A stretch of 44,260 bases of DNA from Thermoguttaceae bacterium (lineage in GTDB: Bacteria; Planctomycetota; Planctomycetia; Pirellulales; Thermoguttaceae). Shown in pieces: positions 25,758-34,386 of this stretch. Numbering within the stretch: the first letter of the stretch is position 1; every line of letters begins with the position of its first letter. The DNA is taken from assembly GCA_017434455.1 (NCBI GenBank), contig JAFRFG010000023.1, forward strand, positions 1-44,260, in the 5' to 3' direction. Below the pieces are notes generated by a model. The model ran no database searches and was not told the DNA's origin. It saw only the letters and a program-made list of their open reading frames with translations. The position numbers and the translations under genes are program-made.

Positions 25758-26531
25758 CTACGCCGCGAGGACGCGGACGCCGGGGCAGCCGTGGAAGGCC
25801 CTCCAGCCGCAGTGGGGCATGCGGCCGGGGACGATCAGTTCCCGGAGGCTGCCGCAGCCGCAGAAGGCGTATTCGCCGATATGGATCAGCGACTTCGGCA
25901 GGATCACCCGGCGCAGGGCACCGCAGTTATAGAAGGTATAGTCCTTAATTTCGGTGATCGACTCCGGTATCTCGATCTCCTGAAGCGAGGCGCAGTTGAA
26001 AAACGCCTGTTCGCCGAGCGAGACGACCGATTTGGAGATAAAAACACCCTTTAGCGCGCTGCAATAGGCAAACGCCTCCTTGGCGATCGTGGTGACCGGC
26101 CGGGGGATCGAGACGCGGTAAAGCGAATTGCAGCCGAAAAACGCCCTCTCCCCAACGACGCTGTAGCCGCAAGGGATGGTGATTTCCCACATGCCGGCGT
26201 CGTTGGACCATCCGTCCTGACGGCGGGGCCGGACGTTCCGGGCGACGACTCCGTCGTTGTTTTTGTCGACGATCTCTCCTCCCCTGGTGGTGAGATTCCC
26301 CTTTTCACCGACGAACCGCCCGTTGTAGAAGGCGATCTGTTCGATGTATTGGACATGATTGTTGAGGAAGACCGTCTTTTCGTTTTTGGCCCGGTCAATG
26401 CCTCCGGACTTATCAACGAACAGCTCGCCGATCGACCGAAGGACCCTGTTTTCCTGCTTGGTTTTCTGAGTGTTGATCATCGTGTTACCCTTGTTTTGGG
26501 ACTGAGAAAAATGATTGATCTGGTTTTGCAT
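25758..26531 (-). CDS. BspA-type leucine-rich-repeat protein
   Basis: 257 aa. Residues ~120-255 consist of about six LRR_5 repeats of 23 residues: VGERAFFGCNSLYRVSIP, IAKEAFAYCSALKGVFIS, LGEQAFFNCASLQEIEIP, IKDYTFYNCGALRRVILP, IGEYAFCGCGSLRELIVP. The N-terminal 110 residues are hydrophilic and unassigned, and no signal peptide is visible. AAAGGAG is 9 bases before the ATG at 26531, which supports this start over a later Met18. LRR_5 proteins usually mediate protein-protein contact. A GC hairpin at 25717-25743 lies just after the stop. A broken copy lies at 23085-23450. Confidence 0.88.
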   Translation of the reverse strand: MQNQINHFSQSQNKGNTMINTQKTKQENRVLRSIGELFVDKSGGIDRAKNEKTVFLNNHVQYIEQIAFYNGRFVGEKGNLTTRGGEIVDKNNDGVVARNVRPRRQDGWSNDAGMWEITIPCGYSVVGERAFFGCNSLYRVSIPRPVTTIAKEAFAYCSALKGVFISKSVVSLGEQAFFNCASLQEIEIPESITEIKDYTFYNCGALRRVILPKSLIHIGEYAFCGCGSLRELIVPGRMPHCGWRAFHGCPGVRVLAA

Positions 26532-26848
26532 GGTGCAAGACTCCTTTTGTGGTTAGGCGGCAGACCCAAAGGATCTGTCGTCAAGGGATGTTTGCGACCG
26601 TTCCACCCGGCAGCGCAAGCCGCGGGAGAAACATCGCTGTTTACTTACTGTTTGTCAAACTGCTTGCCGCGTTTCACGAAAGAAGGGGGATTCTCTCCCC
26701 CTTCACATCTCGTCGGGCGCGGCGGCCCGAACTATCGGCGCGTAAAGCGCCTTCGATGCTTTCCGACTATAAAAGCCGGTCGGCTTTCTTTCTCGTACTG
26801 CCTGATTGTCAAGCTTCTCCCGCGCCGCGGGAGAAGAAGGCAGTCCTC
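26532..26848. other. Intergenic stretch with three hairpins
   Basis: No gene is evident. Inverted repeats lie at 26682-26704 (9-bp stem), 26771-26787 (AAAGCCG/CGGCTTT followed on the minus strand by TTTT) and 26814-26836 (11-bp arms). The last two lie within 80 bases of the end of the leftward small gene at 26849 and are its likely terminator. The first lies upstream of the LRR gene. Confidence 0.55.
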
Positions 26849-27220
26849 CTACTCCCGAGGTGGGTCGCGGTTCTCGTCGCCCGATGGGCCGGCCGATTGG
26901 CTGTGCTTCTTCTCCTCGAGCAGCTCGAAGACCCAGGCGTGCAGCAGCCGTTCGGTCAGCCATCGCTTCCCGGCGGCGCACAGCTTCGGGTGCTCCTTGG
27001 CGTAAGAATCGAGGATCTTCGTTCCGCACTCGACCAGGAAGGCGCCGAGTTCCTCAAGTTCCTCGCCGGCGCTCTGGCCGTCGTTGGGGAACCGTTCGAA
27101 GATCGACTTGATGCTCTCGGGCGCGCACTGATCGAACACGCTGCGGGCCACGGCCAAACCGCGCTCCTGACGGGGATAATCACGCTTGATCTTGTCAAAA
27201 TCCACAGTAACTTTGCTCAT
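26849..27220 (-). CDS. Array family C small protein, copy C1
   Basis: 123 aa, soluble, mostly helical, unknown function. It shares with C2-C4 a layout: an N-terminal helix with ERxxxxA (here RGLAVARSVFDQC), a middle with ELEELGAFL and, near the end, the signature WLTxxLxxAWxxE (RWLTERLLHAWVFELLEEKK). CGAGG lies 8 bases before the ATG. C1 is the leftmost member and is separated from the others by the AKR, SDR and GNAT genes. Similarity to the other copies is low but follows the same order and spacing. Confidence 0.7.
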   Translation of the reverse strand: MSKVTVDFDKIKRDYPRQERGLAVARSVFDQCAPESIKSIFERFPNDGQSAGEELEELGAFLVECGTKILDSYAKEHPKLCAAGKRWLTERLLHAWVFELLEEKKHSQSAGPSGDENRDPPRE

Positions 27221-27579
27221 GCTAAAACCTCGTATATCTAAGTTCTTGAAATCGTTGACTTGTTCTTCCGGCGGGGCGTTTTCGTCCTCGCCTCATCAGT
27301 AATAGTAGGGAGGAAGGCGAGGTTGTTGACAGAAAAATCTCCGGATTCGGGTCAAAATTTCCCCGCCGCTCACGCCTCCGGGCGTCGGCGCCGGGGGAAA
27401 CATCCGGCGCTTGCGCCGGCGCCCCGCGGGGGCTAAAATGAATCCGGCGCGATGTCCCGCGCGTTCATCGCGGGGGTCCCGTTTTCGCCCTGTCTTTTGG
27501 TTCCGCCTTAAAGAAGCCGAGGTTTTGTGGTGATTCCCGGCAGCCGGCGGAAGACGCTTAAACGAAGAAGGAGATCACG
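27221..27579. other. Divergent intergenic region
   Basis: 359 bases between the leftward C1 gene and the rightward aldo/keto reductase. The left half has an inverted repeat CCTCGCC/GGCGAGG (about 27293-27330); the right half is GC-rich with CCGGCGC/GCGCCGG hairpins (about 27390-27412). A TTGACA at about 27329 lacks a matching -10 on the plus strand. I cannot place the promoters reliably. Confidence 0.5.
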
Positions 27580-28542
27580 TTGAAAACAAGAATGCTGCGG
27601 GATATCGAGGTATCCGAGGTCGGTATGGGCTGTATGGCCTTTTCCCACGGTTACGGAAAGATCCCCGAGGAACAATACAGTATCGAGGCGATCCAAAACG
27701 CCCACGCGCACGGATGCACCTTCTTCGATACCGCCGAGGTCTACAGCCCCAATCTGGAGGGGATCGGCCACAACGAGCGGATCGTCGCGAAGGCCCTGCG
27801 CGGGGTGCGGGACAGCGTGGTCATCGCCACGAAACTAATGCTCCGTGAACCGAAGGTGGAGAATGTCCTCGACACGGTTCGCTGCCACCTGGAAGGGTCG
27901 CTGGACAGACTTCAAACCGATTATGTCGATCTCTACTACCTTCACCGCCTGTGCGCGGTCCCCGTGGAAAAGATCGCCGAGGCGATGGGAAGGCTTATCG
28001 ACGAGGGTCTGATCCGCGGATGGGGCCTTTCTCAGGTTGATGTGGATGTCATCGACCGGGCGCGGCGGGTCACGCCGCTGACGGCTGTCCAGAATATCTA
28101 TTCGATGGTCGAACGAGACTGCGAGGCGAAGGTCATTCCCTTCTGCGCGCGGCACAATATCGGGTTCGTGCCGTTCTCTCCCATCGCCAGCGGGCTGCTC
28201 TCGGGGAAGATCACGCCGCGGACCGAGTTTGAGAAGTTCGACGATGTGCGCAACTGGGTGCCGCAGCTTTCCAGGGAAAATATCGAGGGCAACCTCCCCA
28301 TCGTCGAAATGCTGAAAGGTTTCGCGCGGAAGAAGAACGCCTCCCCGGCGCAGATCAGTCTGGCCTGGATGCTTCATAAGTACCCGAATGTCGTGCCGAT
28401 CCCCGGCTCGAAGAATAAACAGCGGATTATCGAAAACCTGGACGCCGCCGATGTCGAGTTGACGGAGGAGGAGTTCTCGGCCCTGGAAGAGTCGCTCGGC
28501 GGCCTGAAGGTTTACGGACACCGAGGATTAGGCGGCCTGTGA
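27580..28542 (+). CDS. Aldo/keto reductase
   Basis: 320-aa NADPH-dependent (beta/alpha)8 oxidoreductase. The catalytic tetrad can be followed: FFDTAEVYS (Asp and Tyr), VIATKLM (Lys) and DLYYLHRL (His). GSKNKQRIIENLDA near residue 285 is the cofactor phosphate site. The start is TTG with a perfect AAGGAG 6 bases upstream. Its sequence resembles the YakC/AKR13 group of general aldehyde reductases. It is followed after one base by an SDR gene, so the two make a rightward operon within an otherwise leftward region. Confidence 0.92.
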   Translation: MKTRMLRDIEVSEVGMGCMAFSHGYGKIPEEQYSIEAIQNAHAHGCTFFDTAEVYSPNLEGIGHNERIVAKALRGVRDSVVIATKLMLREPKVENVLDTVRCHLEGSLDRLQTDYVDLYYLHRLCAVPVEKIAEAMGRLIDEGLIRGWGLSQVDVDVIDRARRVTPLTAVQNIYSMVERDCEAKVIPFCARHNIGFVPFSPIASGLLSGKITPRTEFEKFDDVRNWVPQLSRENIEGNLPIVEMLKGFARKKNASPAQISLAWMLHKYPNVVPIPGSKNKQRIIENLDAADVELTEEEFSALEESLGGLKVYGHRGLGGL

Positions 28543-28543
28543 G

Positions 28544-29377
28544 ATGAAAAAAGAAGCTATGGTCGTAACCGGCGCCGGGCAGATCAGTACGGCGATCGCG
28601 CGGCGTGTCGGTTTTGGGAAGAAAATCATTCTCGGCGATAAGAACCCCCAAAACCTCCGGACCGCCGCGGCGGTGATGAATAACGCCGGCTATGATGTTG
28701 TGCCGTTTGAAATGGATCTTTCGGACAGGGCCTCTATCAAGGCCATGATCGCGAAAGCCCGGGAATACGGCGAGATTAAATACCTTGTCAACGGGGCGGG
28801 TGTTTCTCCTTCGCAGGCCCCCATCGAGGTGATCTTAAAGGTTGACCTTTACGGTACGGCGGTCTTGCTGGAGGAAATAGGAAAGGTGATCGCCGAAGGG
28901 GGCGCGGGGGTGACGATCTCCAGCCAGTCGGGATGGCGCATGCCCCAGCTGACGCCGCGGCAGGACAGACTGCTCGCCACAACCCCCGCGGAGGAACTGC
29001 TGGATCTGGAATTCTTACGGCCCGAGAACATTACCGACACGCTTCATGCCTATCAGATGGCCAAGCGCTGCAACGAGAAGCGCGTTATGTACGAGTGCGT
29101 CCGCTGGGGCGAACGCGGCGCGCGGCTGAACGCTATCGCTCCCGGCATTATCGTGACCCCGCTCGCCGTCGACGAATTCAACGGCCCGCGCGGAGAGTTC
29201 TATAAGAATATGTTTGCCAAGTGCCCCGCCGGAAGACCCGGAACGGCCGACGAGATAGCCAGCATCGCCGAGCTTCTTATCAGTGACGCGGGCGCTTTCA
29301 TCACCGGTTCCACCTTCCTGGCGGACGGAGGCGCTACGGCCAGTTATTTTTACGGGCCGCTGCGGCCCGACAGCTAA
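28544..29377 (+). CDS. Short-chain dehydrogenase/reductase
   Basis: 277-aa Rossmann-fold oxidoreductase. The N-terminal nucleotide motif is VVTGAGQIS, then LVNGAGVSP (NAG-like), a Ser in ISSQSGWR and the catalytic YxxxK in AYQMAKRC near residue 168-173. APGIIVTPLA and GSTFLADGGATA close the fold. The insertion between Ser and Tyr (about 45 residues) is longer than usual, as in the 3-alpha-hydroxysteroid-type group. The ATG follows the AKR stop after one base, indicating co-transcription. The substrate is unknown. Confidence 0.9.
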   Translation: MKKEAMVVTGAGQISTAIARRVGFGKKIILGDKNPQNLRTAAAVMNNAGYDVVPFEMDLSDRASIKAMIAKAREYGEIKYLVNGAGVSPSQAPIEVILKVDLYGTAVLLEEIGKVIAEGGAGVTISSQSGWRMPQLTPRQDRLLATTPAEELLDLEFLRPENITDTLHAYQMAKRCNEKRVMYECVRWGERGARLNAIAPGIIVTPLAVDEFNGPRGEFYKNMFAKCPAGRPGTADEIASIAELLISDAGAFITGSTFLADGGATASYFYGPLRPDS

Positions 29378-29470
29378 TAAAGACCCCGGAGGCCCCCCCC
29401 CGCGGGATCGCCGCGGAGGAAACAGGCAAAACATCGCGCGGCCGCTTGTGAAAGAGGCCCGCGCGGTGAG

Positions 29471-30004
29471 TTAAAAGTTCCACTCATACAAGCTAAAGAC
29501 CGGGATCTCCGCCAGGCCGCGCCCCAGGTCGGCGTCACCGGCGTAAGTAAAGCCGTTCTTTTCGAACAGCCGCCGGGCGGGAAGATTGCTCGGGACAATA
29601 TCGGCGCGAAGGGCCGCGTACCCCGCCGATCGCGTCTGCTCGGCGCAAAAGCGGATGATCCGCGAGGCGACTTGCCGCCGCCGCGCCGCCGGGTCGACCG
29701 CCAGCGCGTGAAGGACCATATATGACCCCTCGGCCAGATCGCGGCTCCATCGGCCCCGGTGATACTCCCCCTGCGGGTCGGTATTCAAAACAAAGCCGCC
29801 GAGGATCGTTTCCCCCTCCAGACAAAGATACTGCGCCCCGGCTAAAGTCATCTCGCGCGCGAACGAGCGGCTCGGATAGACTCCATAGATCCATCGGGGA
29901 TAGTTAACCGTCGAATCGAGCCAGAGAACCACCCGGTCGTAGAACTCCCCGGTGCGGGGAATATCGGCCTCGGCGGCCTGTCGGATGCGCGGCTGTTCGG
30001 TCAT
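29471..30004 (-). CDS. GNAT-family N-acetyltransferase
   Basis: 177 aa. Motif A follows the strand MVLHALAVDPAARRRQVASRII, where the usual Q/RxxGxG/A is RRRQVA. The C-terminal LRADIVPSNLPARRLFEKNGF is the typical motif B with the NxxAxxLYEKxGF pattern. These enzymes transfer acetyl from acetyl-CoA to an amine; the substrate cannot be inferred. It is convergent with the SDR gene and lies 79 bases to the left of the array member B1. Confidence 0.9.
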   Translation of the reverse strand: MTEQPRIRQAAEADIPRTGEFYDRVVLWLDSTVNYPRWIYGVYPSRSFAREMTLAGAQYLCLEGETILGGFVLNTDPQGEYHRGRWSRDLAEGSYMVLHALAVDPAARRRQVASRIIRFCAEQTRSAGYAALRADIVPSNLPARRLFEKNGFTYAGDADLGRGLAEIPVFSLYEWNF

Positions 30005-30082
30005 AGATCTGTTCCTGCGCCGGGAGGGTCGGCCCGGCCGCCGATCCCCTTCCCCGCTCTTGGCTTGCGGAACTTGCCCTTG

Positions 30083-30712
30083 TTACTCCTCCGGGTCGCG
30101 CCGATCGTTTCGGCCGGCGTGCAAAAGGAGTATATCGGCCGAAAACGCGGCACTGATCAACTCTAGCATATCCTCGTCGATTCTCTTGCAGATGCGAGCC
30201 ATCCCATACCGGAACTGCCGGTTGTACGGCCCCTTCCACTCGCTGAGCACCAACTGGTTCCCCCGCATCCGCTCGATGTATTTGGGGGTGACCCCGAACA
30301 CCAGCCAGCGGAGCTTTTCACCGGCGAGTGCCCGGCCGATGGCCCGCGGCAGCGCTTGGCCGATTTCCTCCCGCCACGAGTCCCCCATCTTCAGCAGCGT
30401 GCGGACCATTTTCTGATAGGGGGGCCGTATCTGGTGGTACCACTGACGCCAATCCACGCAGATATAGGTCACAACGCTGCGTCGGATATACCACAGCGGG
30501 CAGTCGAACGGCAGGGGGGTATCGCGCTCGACCCAGCCGGGCAGCGTTCGGGCCGCCGCGAGGAATGACGCCATCTGATCGTCTTCGAGGAACATCGTGT
30601 TCGTCTCGCGGTCGACGTTCTGTTCGGTGGCGTACTGCCGCCAAAGGTCGTTTCCGCCGTTATCCCACCAGGAATCGTCCGGGACATTACGGTTGGCTCG
30701 CAAGTTGAACAT
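30083..30712 (-). CDS. Array family B protein, copy B1
   Basis: 209 aa, unknown function. It starts MFNLRANRNVPDDSWWDNGG and continues with NDLWRQYAT, NVDRETNTMFLEDDQ, LPGW and PLWYIRRSVVTYICVD. These positions recur in B2-B4 and define the family: Trp-rich, with invariant WW, GGN-x-LW and NPLW/CPLW. The middle (WLVFGVTPKYIERMRG) and WKGPYNRQFRYGMARICK also recur. No known domain. It lacks the acidic tail of the other copies. AAGGA lies 10 bases before the ATG at 30712. It follows the sigma-like A1 gene by 47 bases, so the two are probably co-transcribed. It is the most diverged B copy. Confidence 0.75.
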   Translation of the reverse strand: MFNLRANRNVPDDSWWDNGGNDLWRQYATEQNVDRETNTMFLEDDQMASFLAAARTLPGWVERDTPLPFDCPLWYIRRSVVTYICVDWRQWYHQIRPPYQKMVRTLLKMGDSWREEIGQALPRAIGRALAGEKLRWLVFGVTPKYIERMRGNQLVLSEWKGPYNRQFRYGMARICKRIDEDMLELISAAFSADILLLHAGRNDRRDPEE

Positions 30713-30759
30713 GGGGCGCGGATCCTTTTTTGTGTCGTCGGGGAAAGCGCGGCGGCGCT

Positions 30760-31176
30760 TTATACCGCCGTGGCCTGCCGCGCGCGATCCTCCTCCCGCA
30801 TCGCGCGCGAGGCGCACTGATAGGCCACAGCGTCGAACGCTCCGTCGGCGGCCGGATCGAAGGTTTCGACCGCCCGAAGAATCGCCGCCCTCCCGGCCTG
30901 CGCCAGCTTTTCCCGTTCGGTCCAGCCCCGGCGGTCGGAAGGATCCTCGGCACCGAAGCGGTGGAGACACTTGTTCAGCACGGGCCCCATCACCTCGGAC
31001 AGCTCGTCCCTCAGCGCTTCGGCGCGCCGCAGCAGGGGCTCGCGGTTCGGGTCGGAGGCGGGCATTTGGGCGAGTTGCCGGCCGATCTTTTGGATCTCCA
31101 CCGCCAAAGCGCCCCCGCCGTCGAACGGGTGCGAGGCATTGTAAAACTTGTTTTCGCTGTGATTGCTTATGATCAT
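30760..31176 (-). CDS. Array family A sigma-like protein, copy A1 (short)
   Basis: 138 aa. It begins with the segment that A3 and A5 also have (HPFDGGGALAVEIQKIGRQL), then a sigma region 2-like part (ERAAILRAVETFDPAADGAFDAVAYQCASR-type arrangement) and ends there. Region 4 is missing. An ATG at 31182 is possible, but GAGGGG stands 8 bases from the ATG at 31176. As a region-2-only protein it could bind core RNA polymerase without -35 recognition, or be a decayed copy. Its 3' end is close to B1. Confidence 0.6.
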   Translation of the reverse strand: MIISNHSENKFYNASHPFDGGGALAVEIQKIGRQLAQMPASDPNREPLLRRAEALRDELSEVMGPVLNKCLHRFGAEDPSDRRGWTEREKLAQAGRAAILRAVETFDPAADGAFDAVAYQCASRAMREEDRARQATAV

Positions 31177-31396
31177 GACCATACCCCCTCATTGTCGTGT
31201 TGTTCGATAAAACATTGCCCCTATGAATATGATAGGGAATATCCCGGTTTTTTCACGCGCTATGGGAAAAAAACCTCCCCTCCCCTTCCCCCCGCGCGAA
31301 CCGCGGCGCGGCTCGCTTGAGGGGACAGAGGAACGGGAGGACTCGTCGGGGCGCAGAGCCAATCGGCCCCTTGGAAAGGGGCGCGGTGGCGATCCC

Positions 31397-32125
31397 TTAC
31401 GCGGGGTTTTTGGGGTCGTAGCGCCTCAGATCCCACTTAAGGGCATCCTTGATGGCGCCGATCACGTACAAAACCTGGGAGTACGGACGGTTCAGCTGGC
31501 GAGCGAGCTTGGCGATCGAGTAATCGCAGGCGACATAGGCCTTAAAGATGGCGAGCCGCTCCGGCGAAAGGATCTTGTTCGCCGCCGCCCAGATATCCTC
31601 GGCCATCTGATGACGCTCGGCGATTTCACCCGGCGAAGGGCTGTTTTTATCGTCGATCGTGTCGTTGATCGTGATCGGGTTGTCCCCCTCATCGGTCTTC
31701 CCAATGGGCTTCGACGTCGAGACGACGTTCACAGGAACCGCGTCCTCGTCCTCTCCCTTGGGTTTGAACTTCGTCTCTTTGCGAATGGCGTCGTTGATCT
31801 TCGTCTTGACGTAACGGGTCATCATGGTCGTATATTTAGTGCCGCGCGACGGGTCGAAGCGATCGATCGCCTTGAGCATCGCCACGGTGGCCTCCTGAAC
31901 GAAATCATCGATTTCGGATACGAGGAGCGGAAAATCCTTGCGTTTCGCGTATTCCCGCTGAACGAGCTTGTGGATCAGGGCTTGGATCTTGGGAAACAGC
32001 CGCGCGAACAGCCGTTCCTGCTCCAAACGCAGCTTCGCCAGCCGCGGGCTGTCCGAGGGACAGGCGAGGATCTCCCGGCGCTTCTCTTGAAGCGCGATGA
32101 CCAGTTGGTTGATATCGCATGTCAT
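31397..32125 (-). CDS. Array family A sigma-70-like factor, copy A2
   Basis: 242 aa. Region 2 is clear at about residues 70-115 (DDFVQEATVAMLKAIDRF, DPSRGTKYTTMMTRYVKTKI), matching the core-binding and -10-contact helices of sigma-70 factors. A charged linker follows. Region 4 is at the C-terminus (LSPERLAIFKAYVACDYSIA, KLARQLNRPYSQVLYVIGAI), an HTH for -35 recognition. Perfect AAGGAG stands 8 bases before the ATG at 32125 (the frame opens 28 codons earlier). It is preceded by the 53-aa D1 gene, a pairing repeated at 42.7-43.6 kb. Probably directs RNA polymerase to specific promoters. Confidence 0.82.
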   Translation of the reverse strand: MTCDINQLVIALQEKRREILACPSDSPRLAKLRLEQERLFARLFPKIQALIHKLVQREYAKRKDFPLLVSEIDDFVQEATVAMLKAIDRFDPSRGTKYTTMMTRYVKTKINDAIRKETKFKPKGEDEDAVPVNVVSTSKPIGKTDEGDNPITINDTIDDKNSPSPGEIAERHQMAEDIWAAANKILSPERLAIFKAYVACDYSIAKLARQLNRPYSQVLYVIGAIKDALKWDLRRYDPKNPA

Positions 32126-32223
32126 TGAGTCAACTCCTTGGGTAAAGTGTTGTTGATCGGTTGGTTGGGCCGTTTTTGCCGCCCATCGGCCACGGCGGCC
32201 GGTGGGCAATACGTCCGCGGCCC

Positions 32224-32385
32224 CTAGGCCAGGAGGCGCGGACGGATTTCGACGACCCGCCTCCGCAGGCGCTCGAGCCGACGTTCGGCATCGCAGCGCT
32301 CCCGGAAGCGGGCATTGACGGGTGGTTTGTCCTCCGGCGGCGGGATACCGTCCTTCGGACCATTCGGTGAATCGGCTTGTCGCAT
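32224..32385 (-). CDS. Array family D mini-protein, copy D1
   Basis: 53 aa, too short for most gene finders. AGGAGG is 7 bases before the ATG. The N-terminal half is Pro-rich. The C-terminal half is a basic helix, RERCDAERRLERLRRRVVEI, ending PRLLA and TAG. The same ending (RPDAEQIERAYERLRRKV, then PRMLA and TAG) occurs in D2, and each lies just upstream of a sigma-like gene. Conservation of position and C-terminus supports a real gene. It may be a partner or regulator of the sigma-like factor (inference). Confidence 0.7.
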   Translation of the reverse strand: MRQADSPNGPKDGIPPPEDKPPVNARFRERCDAERRLERLRRRVVEIRPRLLA

Positions 32386-32836
32386 GGCAATACCTCCTAG
32401 TGCTGGGGGGGTGAAAACTTGGGCGATTCTTTTGACGTCAGGAACGTCGATTTAGTTCCTTGCAAAATTTAAAATTCTGACGATAAGAGTGTACCAATCC
32501 GACGGCAACGAAAGTCAAAATGTTAAACAGGTCCGTCGATGGTTCATAATTTCCCCGTTCCTCGCCAGATCTGCGAGGGAACGGGCCTTTGCTTCAAAAC
32601 CGTTTCCCCGGTGGTAGACCCCATCCAAATCCTGGGTTCACGCTAAAAAGGGGAAAACTTTCATTAGAGATTAGTATAGCAGACCTCGTCAGTGGTGCAA
32701 CCCCCCCAGGGGCAAAATTTCTGAAATTTCCACTAGATATTTCCGCGCCGGTTTTGGGGACCGTTCGCAGGCCTCGCGCCGGGCGGGGAAGGGCACCCCC
32801 GCGGCCCTTTACGCCGCGGGGGTGCCGCGGTTGTTT
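32386..32836 (-). promoter_or_regulatory. Leader region of D1-A2 with promoter at 32673-32700
   Basis: Minus strand promoter: -35 TTGCAC (32695-32700), 16-base spacer, -10 TATACT (32673-32678), preceded by a G run. The leader to D1 is about 280 bases and contains a strong hairpin (32552-32585: CCCGTTCC-CGC arms around CAGATCT), which could be an attenuator. To the right, a 13-bp hairpin at 32794-32826 lies 11 bases after the A3 stop and is its likely terminator. No gene otherwise. Confidence 0.6.
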
Positions 32837-33649
32837 TTACGCCGCCTGATCTCGGCTCCCCTCGATCTTCTTCGAAACCTCGGGGCCGCCGTGGCCGCGG
32901 CCGATGCCGTGATCGCTCAGCGCGGCGGCCTTCCTCGGGCGGAACCGGTTCCACTCGATCTTCGGAAGATGCGGCACCCCTTCCCACCAAGCGTGATAGA
33001 AGTCGTCCACGGCTTTCGCGTGAACGCCCGCCATGTACCTGGTGCATTCCCAGCGCTTGGTGTACTCGGCGATGGTCATCTCGCCCGCGATGACGGAGAC
33101 GATATCCCTGTCGCAGGGCTCCAGTGAATGGATATGGTCGAGGATCTCCCGGTCGCCGGGATCGAGATCCCAGTAACTGGCCCGGTCCATCTCCGCCAGC
33201 GCGTCGTGGGAGCAGAAGACCATTTTGGGCTTCGTTCCCCTTTTGCGGGCGCTGTGATCCTGCTGGGTGACCTTGTCGCGGCAGCCCCAATCGACGTGGT
33301 CATAAGCAAAGGAGCTGAACTTGACGCCGAGGTCCGGGTTAAAGCCCTCAATCGCCTTCGATAGGAGGGTGACAAAACCGTCGTTCACGAGGTCTTCCCG
33401 TTTGGAATACCCGATGAACCGGCCTTGCTTTTGATAACAGCCGTTCGCCGCTTCGATGATCAGCCCGGCCAACCGCTCACACAGCTCGGTTAAATACCTC
33501 CTTTCCCGGGCGCGCAGTGTTTCCCACCGGCGGCCGTTCTTCGGCGCCTTGTCGATCTGACGGCGCAGTTTCCGGATCTCTTCGACGATCGCGTTGCCGC
33601 CGTCGAAGGGACGATTCGAGTTGTAATAATTGTCATGGTCTAATTTCAT
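32837..33649 (-). CDS. Array family A sigma-like factor, copy A3
   Basis: 270 aa. It opens with the A1/A5-type segment (NRPFDGGNAIVEEIRKLRRQ). Region 2 follows at about 80-130: SKREDLVNDGFVTLLSKAIE, then FNPDLGVKFSSFAYDHVDWG. The C-terminal half (DPGDREILDHIHSLEPCDRD, EMTIAEYTKRWECTRYMAGV) has a region 4-like HTH, and a basic tail follows. The GTG at 33658 lies inside the SD; AGGTGA is 5 bases from the ATG at 33649, which I chose. 3' hairpin at 32794-32826. Confidence 0.75.
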   Translation of the reverse strand: MKLDHDNYYNSNRPFDGGNAIVEEIRKLRRQIDKAPKNGRRWETLRARERRYLTELCERLAGLIIEAANGCYQKQGRFIGYSKREDLVNDGFVTLLSKAIEGFNPDLGVKFSSFAYDHVDWGCRDKVTQQDHSARKRGTKPKMVFCSHDALAEMDRASYWDLDPGDREILDHIHSLEPCDRDIVSVIAGEMTIAEYTKRWECTRYMAGVHAKAVDDFYHAWWEGVPHLPKIEWNRFRPRKAAALSDHGIGRGHGGPEVSKKIEGSRDQAA

Positions 33650-33894
33650 AGTTATCACCTATTTTCTAACATGTTTGCGGAGGCCATTCCCGCGCGCCGG
33701 CCGGCCGGCTCCGCGTTATCTCACACGGCCGGCGCGCTTGGGGGTAAACACCCCCTAAAACATCGTTTTTACTGCTTCTTCTTCACCTTCCTTTCTGTTG
33801 ACTGGTGAGCGCGTTCCACTGGCGTTCTCAAGCCGGTCTAAGGGCTTAAGGGGTGAAACGGCCCGCGGTCAAGTTTTTTCAGGGTTCGAGGCCG

Positions 33895-34245
33895 CTAGGC
33901 GGACAGATCCCGGCGGCAGCGTTTTCGACAGCACTTCTGGACGGCCTCTTCCTTCAGCCGTTCGACCCGCTGCGGCGTCAGCCAGCAGCGGGCCCGGGCC
34001 CTTGCCCGCGGGTAAGCGCGGGTGCTGTCCGTGATGATCCGCCGGATCAGTTCGTAAAACTCCGGGTGCCGCCGGTCAACACAATCCATAAGCGATTGTG
34101 GGCTGGTCGGCAGGCCCGGCCAAAACGTCCGGGCCGTTTCCTCCGCCACAGCAAAACAGGCGCTTCTGACCAGCGCCTCGCCGTGACGGCTGACGGGATA
34201 ACTCTTCAGGGCCTTGTCGATGTTAAACAGCATTCTTTTTGACAT
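33895..34245 (-). CDS. Array family C small protein, copy C2
   Basis: 116 aa, basic. Family features: start MSKRMLFNIDKALKSYP (C1 begins MSKVTVDFDKIKRDYP), HGEALVRSACFAVAEET, PEFYELIRRIITD and the C-terminal CWLTPQRVERLKEEAVQKC. The usual AW after WLT is replaced by RV. Several Cys and Arg are at the end. The frame opens 47 codons earlier, but the shared family start and the position of the neighbours make the ATG at 34245 the better choice. Function unknown. Between it and A3 lies a 12-bp inverted repeat (about 33692-33740). Confidence 0.7.
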   Translation of the reverse strand: MSKRMLFNIDKALKSYPVSRHGEALVRSACFAVAEETARTFWPGLPTSPQSLMDCVDRRHPEFYELIRRIITDSTRAYPRARARARCWLTPQRVERLKEEAVQKCCRKRCRRDLSA

Positions 34246-34386
34246 AGTAACAGTCTTTCTATTTAAAGGTTTGTGATGGATCCCTCTTCGCTGTACCAGC
34301 GGCGAAAGGGGGGGCTTTCTGTCTGTGTGCCGGACACGTCGGAACAACCGCTGTTCCGCAAAACCGCTCCGGCACGGTCTCTTCAA

